DNA from: Leifsonia sp. ZF2019
GTDB taxonomy: Bacteria > Actinomycetota > Actinomycetes > Actinomycetales > Microbacteriaceae
Assembly (NCBI RefSeq): GCF_019924635.1
Contig: NZ_CP065037.1
Coordinates: 310,001-374,000 of the forward strand
Reading direction: 5' to 3'
DNA length: 64,000 nucleotides
The position numbers were made by a program, and so were the translations under genes. The notes beneath the pieces are model-generated. The model searched no databases and had not been told where the DNA came from. It saw nothing but the letters and a program-made list of their open reading frames with translations. Below, piece after piece: positions 26,168 to 33,872 of the stretch (position 1 is the stretch's first letter; every line of letters begins with the position of its first letter).

Positions 26168-29100
26168 GTGAACGTGGATGAGGAGGACAACTTCGAACGC
26201 GAGCTGGAGATCGGCCGTCACAACGCGTTTGTCATTGAGCTCTCACACCGTCACTGTCAACTGATGCGTTTCGAACAGACCCTCGGCCGGGGCATGCTCG
26301 AGCAAATGTCGGGCCTGCCGATCAACATGCGAACCATCGAATGCCCCAAAGTCAACGGGGCGATGGGCGGAATGCAACTGCAGCCGATCGCGACTAGCTT
26401 CTACAGAGAGCACTGCATCGGCTGTAAGTTGCAGAGACCAACTGGCGAAGTCCCCACCCTTGGTGCACTTGTGGCAGAGGAAGACTCCGAGGCGGCCGAA
26501 GCTGCTGCGCGCGAGCAAGAGCGAAGCCGCATCGCACGCGAGCAGTGGGCGCATCGAGAGTCAGCACGCAGCGCGCTGAAAATACAGGGCGATCCCGCCG
26601 TCACCGCTATCGTCAATGATCTTGCGCTAATCGACCCGGACCCTTCCGGGGCTCACTCTGCTGAGGACCTCGCCGATGCGACAGCTCGGCTCGTGGCGAC
26701 AGCTACCCGCGCGCCCGAACTTTTCACCGTCGAAGCGACCAACATCCTCAGTGCCCTCGTCCGGGACGAACGTTTGACCGTGCTGCTCGGCCCGCTCCGA
26801 ATTGTGGCGATGAGCCGACGAGATCTGGTTAGCGAGGTCCTGGACCTAGCGTTCGCGGCGCTGGAACGGCAAGCCTCAACGGAAGCAATACAAGTCCTCG
26901 TCGAATTCGCGGAGGAAGCACCCATCGGGAAATTCACGGAGGGCGCGGTCAAAAGTATCCTGCGGGCATCTTGCGGTGTCGAGCACGGGTCCGTCGGGCA
27001 GTTGCGGCCGCGAACGACGACCGACGCCGCAGGGCTGCTGCTAACCGCGGACCTCGCCGAGGCCCAGCTACTTAACACGCTAGGGGAGATGCTGCCAGCA
27101 CTGGAGCCGATGGTGCCAATTATCACCCCGGGCGGGTCCATTGGCCTCCGCTCGGACTGGGAGAAGGCCGTTCGGGAGCAGGACCGAGCGACGGCGGCAA
27201 CTGCGCTTGCGGTTCTCGCCGCTCGACGTCCGAAGATCGCCGAACTAGCACTCCCCCTACTTCTTAGAAACGTCGTCCTTCCGGGCGACCGACACGAAGT
27301 TTTCCCGCAACATCGTGTTGCCAAAACGCTCGCGATCGCCAGCATCCTTCAGATCGGAGACGTCACCACGGAGCTTGAAACTCGTGGCTCCACGGCCGGT
27401 GATGAACAACGGAAGCGCTATTTCCAGGTGTGGGAAGAGACCGCCCATCTCCTCGACCAGGACAGGCGGTGGAAAGAAGAAGGCGACCCAGACCTGACCG
27501 GTATCGAACGCCGGGTGGTAAGAGATGCGCTCTTCGAGAAGCTGCTGTCGTTTGCCGGCGGCCGATGGGGCTCGGGTATAGCCGCCGACAGTGCGGAAGT
27601 GATTCACCGTCTCGCGCGAGACGAACCGACCTGGGCGGTCGAACACCTAAACGCGATGTTCCACGCCGCACTCGAGTCGATTACAGCGCAGAGCGCGAAA
27701 CCCACAAACACCCCACTAGTTCTCGAAGGAGGCGACCCAGACCTACTCGCGCCGCTAGAGGCATACAGCAGTCAGATGGAGTACCAGGCTGCAACCGGGC
27801 GCTACTTCGAAGCCGTCGATTTGGCGGCAAATGCTGACGCGACAGCGGTAATCGAAACGATCGGCGCGTTCCTGGATACGCACCGCGCTGCTACTGGCGA
27901 TACGACCTCGAAAACGATGTCGTGGCGGCTTGTCGGGTTGCTCGGCAAGGTTGGGGCTGCGGCAGGAAACGAGCTCGGGGTGCTCGGCCGGATCGTGCCC
28001 ACTCTTTACCGCTACATGCTAGAGACGGACCCTGTACTTGCGTCCGCAGCGATCGAGGCATGGGTGGAAATTGGGGCACGGCACAGGCTGCCATCTACTT
28101 TCGAAGATCTGCTGCCCGCGTTGATGCAGTCACCGTACTACGGCGTTATCCAGGGGACGCTCTTAGCTGCGGCCCGGCTAGATTTCGCGGAAGAAGCCGC
28201 CACGAGGCTAATGATTTACGTTGTCAACGTTCTTCGAAACGCGCCCAAACCAACAGCCACACACAACGTCCTTCTCCGGGCCATCCCCGCAGCTGTAAAG
28301 CTCGGAAACAAGCTGCCCGAATATCGGGACGTCGTTCACAACGTCGCCCTCAACAGGTGCGCTGACCTCGACGACCATGACCTCGAAACCGTCATCCGTC
28401 TCCGATGGGCAGACTCCGTCAAAGCGTCCGGCGACCTGGCACACCTGCAACTACGCGTCGTCGCATACAGGTACCTGCAGGTGGGCGTCCAAGACCATAA
28501 CGACAGCCTTCTCATCGACCTGCTCAACTGCGTAGGAATGGAGGCGCTCGACCTCGGCGAAATCGCATCGGTCGCCCTGGCATTCGAGCCAAGAGCCATT
28601 CTCCGGGGAGTCGAAATCGCCGAGGTCTTGTGGAGATTTGGACGTACAGCCGACTTCGAAAACCTCGTCAGCCAGCTTGCCGCCATCGTGCCGAGTACCC
28701 CAGCTTATGCGCCGCAACGGGGAATCCTCAGTGCAGCACGAGCGGCAGCGACCGCGGAGGTCGCGTGGCAGAAAACCAAACATGCGGCGACCGCAGCTGA
28801 CCTTCCTAACAACTCTCGCGCCCTCGCGACAGAACTGGCAACGCAGGCGAGCGTAAATGAAAGAATCCGCCAACTCATTGCGGCAGGTACTGCGAACGAC
28901 GGCGAAAAGCTCCGCAACGCCGCCACCGAACTGGCAGCACATGCCCAACGCGATACTCCCACCGCCGCCTATATCCGCGCGTACACGACTTTCGTCGCTG
29001 CACTCGCGCACCTACAAGACGTGGCCGAAGCGGAACGATCCGCCGACGCTTCGCAACGTGCCACGAGTATCCGCGCGGCACGCCGTCGTAATAGCGACGC

Positions 29101-30364
29101 CCTGCGGCAACTGAACGACACCTTCTCGGCTGAAGACCCGCTCACGGTGCGGCTACGGGCCGGCATCGAGAGAGTGCGATCGTGGACAGCGGGCGAACTA
29201 CCGGAAGACTTCGATCAGGAGTTGTTCGAGTTCACTGCCATCCCTACGCCGCTGTTGATTATCGAAGGACCCCCTCTCGAGCGACGCCATTCGGCCGGCC
29301 GCAATCAGACGCAGAAGGCGGCGGTGCCGCCCGTAGCTGTTGCGCTTATTTCGGTGAACAACAAGCTCCTCACCGGAACAGCGGTGATGAAGCCCGAAAG
29401 CGTCTACACGCTTAGTGCTCGCGTCCACCTGGATGAGTGGCCGGAGTGGGCCAACAGGCTCGACCTCGAATTTGTCACAGCAGTGCCCGCCGCGGATGTG
29501 ACACTGCCAACGTTCAGCTGGGACAAGCCGACGGCAATGGATCACGACCTGAGATTCGAGAGCGATGGAACTGTGATCTTGCGATATGGGATCGCTGCCG
29601 GCCAACCCGCGCCACCGTTCGCAGTCAAGGTCACCCTCCGCGGCGAGAGTTCGGATCGTACGCCCCTAGCAGTCGCCCTGAACGTCGCCGGCCACCCACA
29701 GATCCGGATGCGACCATATGACGCGTCACGGGACTCCGTCACCCAATATGCCGCAATCGACGAACGGCTCTTGGAGCTTTACACGGCGCTGCCCGAGGCT
29801 GGGTACAACGAGACGGAGGTCCAGGCGTTCTGTCGACTATTCACGGCGATTTGCCGCATCGGGTTGGAAATGACCTGGGATCGCCAGTACAAACGTGGAC
29901 AGGCTGTCACCGAGCGCAAATTCCATGACGACCTTTTCGCGCGCCTCCTTGAGGAACCAGAACTGGAAGGTCGAGTCGAGAGAGGATCTCGGGCCGCCCA
30001 CGGGTTCCTCGACATCCGCCACGACAGCATCACCGCCGAGCTAAAAGTTGAACGACAGACCGCTGTCACGCGGGAACGCGCAGCGAAGTACATGGCGCAA
30101 GTGGTTCAATACGCGGCCAGTGACGGAAGTCGCCTTTCCATCTTGGCGATCTTGGACATGAGCCGAAAGGAGCTGCCGGTCGGAACGCCGGAGAACTATA
30201 TGTTCCCGCTCCATCCCGCGCATCACGGCATCGACGACCCGGCCGCGCCATCAACCGTGTACACACTCGTCGTGAATGGGAACCTGCCCGTTCCTAGCTC
30301 ATGGTCGAGGAAGAAGGCCGGCAGGGAACGAACAAAGAGGGCCAGCGCGGAGGACGCAGAATAG
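26168..30364 (+). CDS. Large helical-repeat protein with C-terminal PD-(D/E)XK-like nuclease motif
   Basis: 1398 residues, not recognised as a named family. The N-terminus has four cysteines (30, 59, 83, 86; the last two CIGC) that could bind zinc. Residues about 150-1010 are almost wholly helical with HEAT-like spacing. A beta-rich part follows (about 1040-1200). Near the end, the order FLDIRHDSITAELKVER gives Asp1282...Glu1291-x-Lys1293, the core of a restriction-nuclease-like fold, with helices after it (AAKYMAQVVQYA) as expected. A scaffold-plus-nuclease defence protein is plausible but unproven. GTG 26168 has no ribosome site, so it may be leaderless. It is divergent from the SIR2-like gene. 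Confidence 0.7.
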   Translation: MNVDEEDNFERELEIGRHNAFVIELSHRHCQLMRFEQTLGRGMLEQMSGLPINMRTIECPKVNGAMGGMQLQPIATSFYREHCIGCKLQRPTGEVPTLGALVAEEDSEAAEAAAREQERSRIAREQWAHRESARSALKIQGDPAVTAIVNDLALIDPDPSGAHSAEDLADATARLVATATRAPELFTVEATNILSALVRDERLTVLLGPLRIVAMSRRDLVSEVLDLAFAALERQASTEAIQVLVEFAEEAPIGKFTEGAVKSILRASCGVEHGSVGQLRPRTTTDAAGLLLTADLAEAQLLNTLGEMLPALEPMVPIITPGGSIGLRSDWEKAVREQDRATAATALAVLAARRPKIAELALPLLLRNVVLPGDRHEVFPQHRVAKTLAIASILQIGDVTTELETRGSTAGDEQRKRYFQVWEETAHLLDQDRRWKEEGDPDLTGIERRVVRDALFEKLLSFAGGRWGSGIAADSAEVIHRLARDEPTWAVEHLNAMFHAALESITAQSAKPTNTPLVLEGGDPDLLAPLEAYSSQMEYQAATGRYFEAVDLAANADATAVIETIGAFLDTHRAATGDTTSKTMSWRLVGLLGKVGAAAGNELGVLGRIVPTLYRYMLETDPVLASAAIEAWVEIGARHRLPSTFEDLLPALMQSPYYGVIQGTLLAAARLDFAEEAATRLMIYVVNVLRNAPKPTATHNVLLRAIPAAVKLGNKLPEYRDVVHNVALNRCADLDDHDLETVIRLRWADSVKASGDLAHLQLRVVAYRYLQVGVQDHNDSLLIDLLNCVGMEALDLGEIASVALAFEPRAILRGVEIAEVLWRFGRTADFENLVSQLAAIVPSTPAYAPQRGILSAARAAATAEVAWQKTKHAATAADLPNNSRALATELATQASVNERIRQLIAAGTANDGEKLRNAATELAAHAQRDTPTAAYIRAYTTFVAALAHLQDVAEAERSADASQRATSIRAARRRNSDALRQLNDTFSAEDPLTVRLRAGIERVRSWTAGELPEDFDQELFEFTAIPTPLLIIEGPPLERRHSAGRNQTQKAAVPPVAVALISVNNKLLTGTAVMKPESVYTLSARVHLDEWPEWANRLDLEFVTAVPAADVTLPTFSWDKPTAMDHDLRFESDGTVILRYGIAAGQPAPPFAVKVTLRGESSDRTPLAVALNVAGHPQIRMRPYDASRDSVTQYAAIDERLLELYTALPEAGYNETEVQAFCRLFTAICRIGLEMTWDRQYKRGQAVTERKFHDDLFARLLEEPELEGRVERGSRAAHGFLDIRHDSITAELKVERQTAVTRERAAKYMAQVVQYAASDGSRLSILAILDMSRKELPVGTPENYMFPLHPAHHGIDDPAAPSTVYTLVVNGNLPVPSSWSRKKAGRERTKRASAEDAE

Positions 30365-30405
30365 GTCGCCCGTCGATTCCATGTGTGAGCGCAGCCAGTC
30401 AGCGC

Positions 30406-31360
30406 CTAGGGCGTGTCTTCTAACCGTTTGAGCCAGAGTGTGATTGCGCGGAGGACGACTGCTCCCCGGTAGGTGACGGCGAGGTTGTCGTAGCGGGTGG
30501 CGAGGCCTCGCCATTGCTTGGTGTCGCAGAAGCCGCGTTCGATGACGTTCCGTCCTCGGTAGTTGATCGCGTCGAATCGGGGTGGTCTGCCGCCCGCGCT
30601 GCCGCGGTTGAGGCGGTGTCGCTTCTGATCGTCGGGTTCGGGGATGACTGCCGCGATACCGCGTCGGCGGAGGTGGGAGCGGATTGCGCGTGATGAATAC
30701 GCTTTGTCGCCGCGGACGGCGTCGGGCCGGGTGCGAGCTCGACCCATTCGATCTACTCGGAGCTGTCCCATCAAGGCGTCAAACATCGGCGAATCACCGG
30801 ACTGGCCCGGCGTGAGGAGCACGACAAGCGGGAGTCCGTTGCCATCGACGAGTTGGTGGATCTTCGTCGACAGGCCGCCACGCGAGCGGCCGATCGCGTG
30901 GTCAGCGGGTTCCTGACGAAGATTCTTGTGATTCGATCGTGCCCCCTGGGGTGTTGGTGGGGCGGCGGCCCGCGGGCTCCTCGACACGGGCGAAGGTGGT
31001 CGCATGCTGGTGGGCTCGGTTGATCGTGGAATCCACGCTCACCGTCCAATCCAGCACCCCGGCCGCGTCGGCCTCAGTCAACAGCGCAGCATGCACCCGG
31101 TCCCAGGTGCCGTCGTGACTGAATCGGTTGTGACGCTTCCAGACCGTCTGCCAGGGACCGAACTCCGCCGGCAGATCCCGCCACGGAATCCCGGTCCGAT
31201 ACCGCCAAATGATGGCCTCGACCACCAAACGATGATCACCGAACGGGCGACCGCCCTTCGGCGACGGGGCCGGCATCAACGACGCGATCCGCTCCCACTG
31301 AGAATCCGACAACACCCGAGACCGCGACACAACGCCCAGCCTGCACCACGACCACAACAA
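30406..31360 (-). CDS. IS5-family transposase, two frames (copy 2)
   Basis: Protein identical to copy 1 over both frames, including the catalytic DST, GDKAYS and NVIERGF motifs and the shift site. The stop codon is TAG, made from the last C-adjacent target bases at 30406-30408, where copy 1 has TAA. Terminal damage is limited to one base in the right repeat, so it may still be active. Confidence 0.88.
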
Positions 31361-31378
31361 CGGTTAGGAGACACGCCC
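30409..31378 (-). mobile_element. IS5-family element, copy 2
   Basis: 970 bp with the same ends as copy 1, except that the right end reads GGTTAGGAGAC where the others have GGTTAGAAGAC. TA flanks both sides. Its right end directly abuts the IS481-family element: the junction C+TAG+C supplies that element's CCTAGC target duplication. Confidence 0.93.
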
Positions 31379-31896
31379 TAGCTGTAGTTCCCCGGGACGT
31401 TGTGAACGCGTGACTTAGGCGAAGACCTCCGGGACGATGTGGGTTACCACACACCACTCGTCACACGGAGGTCTTCGTGACTCACGCTAATGCACCGCTG
31501 ACGCCGGAAGGGCGTCGTCGTCTTGCCGTCCTCGTGGTCGATCGTGGCTGGCCGTTGCGTCGTGCTGCGGACCGGTTCCAATGCTCGCCGGCAACGGCTA
31601 AGCGGTGGGCTGACCGATACCGGGCCGGGTTGCCGTTGACTGATCGCAGCTGTCGTCCATCGACATCGCCGTCGCGGTTGAGTCGGCGCATCGAGCGGCG
31701 GATAGTCGCGTTGCGCTTCACGCGCCGGTGGGGTCCGCATCGGATCGCGTATCACCTCGGCTTGCACCGTTCCACGGTCGGGCGCGTGCTGGCCCGTTAC
31801 CGGATGCCATTGCTGACCCATCTTCACTCCAGCACCGGGTTGCCGGTTCGCAAACCGAAACCGATCCGCTACGAGGTCGCCGCACCGGGCCAACTA

Positions 31897-32866
31897 GGGC
31901 GTGTCTTCTAACCGTTGTTGTGGTCGTGGTGCAGGCTGGGCGTTGTGTCGCGGTCTCGGGTGTTGTCGGATTCTCAGTGGGAGCGGATCGCGTCGTTGAT
32001 GCCGGCCCCGTCGCCGAAGGGCGGTCGCCCGTTCGGTGATCATCGTTTGGTGGTCGAGGCCATCATTTGGCGGTATCGGACCGGGATTCCGTGGCGGGAT
32101 CTGCCGGCGGAGTTCGGTCCCTGGCAGACGGTCTGGAAGCGTCACAACCGATTCAGTCACGACGGCACCTGGGACCGGGTGCATGCTGCGCTGTTGACTG
32201 AGGCCGACGCGGCCGGGGTGCTGGATTGGACGGTGAGCGTGGATTCCACGATCAACCGAGCCCACCAGCATGCGACCACCTTCGCCCGTGTCGAGGAGCC
32301 CGCGGGCCGCCGCCCCACCAACACCCCAGGGGGCACGATCGAATCACAAGAATCTTCGTCAGGAACCCGCTGACCACGCGATCGGCCGCTCGCGTGGCGG
32401 CCTGTCGACGAAGATCCACCAACTCGTCGATGGCAACGGACTCCCGCTTGTCGTGCTCCTCACGCCGGGCCAGTCCGGTGATTCGCCGATGTTTGACGCC
32501 TTGATGGGACAGCTCCGAGTAGATCGAATGGGTCGAGCTCGCACCCGGCCCGACGCCGTCCGCGGCGACAAAGCGTATTCATCACGCGCAATCCGCTCCC
32601 ACCTCCGCCGACGCGGTATCGCGGCAGTCATCCCCGAACCCGACGATCAGAAGCGACACCGCCTCAACCGCGGCAGCGCGGGCGGCAGACCACCCCGATT
32701 CGACGCGATCAACTACCGAGGACGGAACGTCATCGAACGCGGCTTCTGCGACACCAAGCAATGGCGAGGCCTCGCCACCCGCTACGACAACCTCGCCGTC
32801 ACCTACCGGGGAGCAGTCGTCCTCCGCGCAATCACACTCTGGCTCAAACGGTTAGAAGACACGCCC
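31897..32866 (+). mobile_element. IS5-family element, copy 3, inside the IS481 transposase
   Basis: 970 bp, opposite in orientation to copies 1 and 2. It is inserted in the CTAG of ...CAACTAGTCC in the IS481 transposase gene with TA duplicated. Removing it and one TA restores an unbroken G-Q-L-V-H-V-D reading frame. Confidence 0.95.
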
Positions 32867-32869
32867 TAG
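31915..32869 (+). CDS. IS5-family transposase, two frames (copy 3)
   Basis: Same two-frame DDE transposase as copies 1 and 2, with intact motifs and the same shift site near 32329. The first frame begins at TTG 31915 (or GTG 31945). The second ends LKRLEDTP and then TAG, whose three bases belong to the host target, not the element. Confidence 0.88.
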
Positions 32870-33448
32870 TCCACGTCGATATCAAGAAGCAGGGCCGCAT
32901 CCCCGACGGCGGAGGCTGGCGGGCACACGGCAGGATCTCGGAGCAGAACCGCCGAGCGGGAGCTGCTCGATCTCGCGCCGCCCGCAGAGGAGCGCCCGCC
33001 TCGCGCGGATACCGCTATCTGCACCACACCGTCGACGACTACTCCCGGTTGGCCTACTCGGAGATCCTCGACGACGAACGCAAAGAGACCGCGGCGGCGT
33101 TCTGGCTTCGAGCAAACACGTTCTTCCAACAAGCCGGAATCACCGTTACTGCCGTGATGACCGACAACGGAGCCTGCTACCGATCCAACAACTTCGCCGA
33201 AGCGCTCGGCACCATCCAGCATCGGAAGACTCGCCCCTATCGGCCGCAAACCAACGGCAAGGTCGAGCGGTTCAACCGCACTCTGGAAGCCGAATGGGCC
33301 TACGCCATCACCTACGCCGACGAAGACTCACGCGCCGCGGCCTACCTGCACTGGCTCCATCACTACAATCACCACCGACCCCACACCGGCATCGGCGGCC
33401 AGACCCCCTCAGCCCGCGTTCACAACCTCACGAGGAACTACACCTAGC

Positions 33449-33828
33449 GCGCAAAACTCCGTGGCATCCCGAGGCCAGCGAGCGTCTGCGCGCAGCGGAT
33501 TCCAGGCATGACCCAATGCGGCGCCGCGTGTGCGGCAATCCGCCTATGGGTACAAGAGCTGGCGGACGAGTGCGGGGGATTATTCTCCCGGCCTCAGGGG
33601 ATTCTCGAATATGGCCCCCAGGCCAGCACTGGGCTGCATGGCACCTTAGTTGGGCCCGCCACAAGAGGTGCGAGTCCTGACGGATGGTGCGCCCAACCGT
33701 GCCGCGCCTCATAGCGCCCATCTTCCGCACCTCGGAGACGCCGTCGGTCGTGGCTGCTCGACAACCGCGAGACGTGGAAACGCCTGCTGCCGTGAGGCGG
33801 ACATCAACGCGGGCCGTTGAGACACGAA
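33449..33828. other. Gene-free stretch between the IS481 element and the GH15 gene
   Basis: About 380 bp with no supportable gene; short open frames have no ribosome site or recognisable motif. It marks the right edge of the mobile island, since the next genes return to core-like composition. Confidence 0.5.
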
Positions 33829-33857
33829 GTGGGCGAGATGCAATGCACCTCGCCCAC
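33829..33857 (-). terminator. Hairpin terminator of the GH15 gene
   Basis: GTGGGCGAG pairs perfectly with CTCGCCCAC around an 11-base loop, 15 bp past the GH15 stop. Confidence 0.65.
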
Positions 33858-33872
33858 CTCGCTACCTACTGG

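Larger units (their letters stand above)
20792..31378. mobile_element. Composite-transposon-like unit: two direct IS5-family copies around a defence-like cargo
   Basis: IS copies 1 and 2 have the same orientation and bracket 8647 bp holding three genes (Mrr-STAND, SIR2-like, 1398-residue protein). Direct IS copies can mobilise or, by recombination, delete what lies between. The two-base TA duplications are too short to prove that the outer ends moved as one unit. It may equally be two separate insertions. Confidence 0.5.
31383..33442 (+). mobile_element. IS481-family element, split by IS5-family copy 3
   Basis: The ends TGTAGTTCC...TTGTGAACG (left) and the inverted copy ending GGAACTACA (right) share most of the outer 28 bp. 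A six-base duplication, CCTAGC, stands on both sides (31377-31382 and 33443-33448), matching the known NCTAGN preference of IS481. Without the 972-bp insertion the element would be about 1.09 kb, normal for the family. Confidence 0.9.
31477..33447 (+). pseudogene. IS481-family transposase interrupted by an IS
   Basis: GTG 31477 with GGAGG five bases upstream begins a helix-turn-helix protein (PLRRAADRFQCSPATAKRWA; RIAYHLGLHRSTVGRVLARY). After ...YEVAAPGQL the frame enters IS5-family copy 3. It resumes as VHVDIKKQGRIPDGGGWRAH with the rve catalytic core (YLHHTVDDYSRLAYSEI; VMTDNG; RTRPYRPQTNGKVERFNRTL). The insertion is 972 bp, so the frame is kept across it but the protein is split. The stop TAG lies in the flanking target duplication. 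Confidence 0.9.

Noticed and set aside
20792..31378. Claim of a proven composite transposon
   Set aside because: Only two-base TA duplications flank the copies, and the outer flanks cannot be shown to come from one event, so it is reported only as an arrangement.
33508..33714. Short plus-strand ORF between the IS481 element and GH15
   Set aside because: No ribosome site, no family resemblance, odd Cys/Trp-rich composition; treated as non-coding.
18660..33872. CRISPR array or retron in the island
   Set aside because: No regularly spaced short repeats and no reverse-transcriptase-like gene were seen; the repeats present are IS copies.
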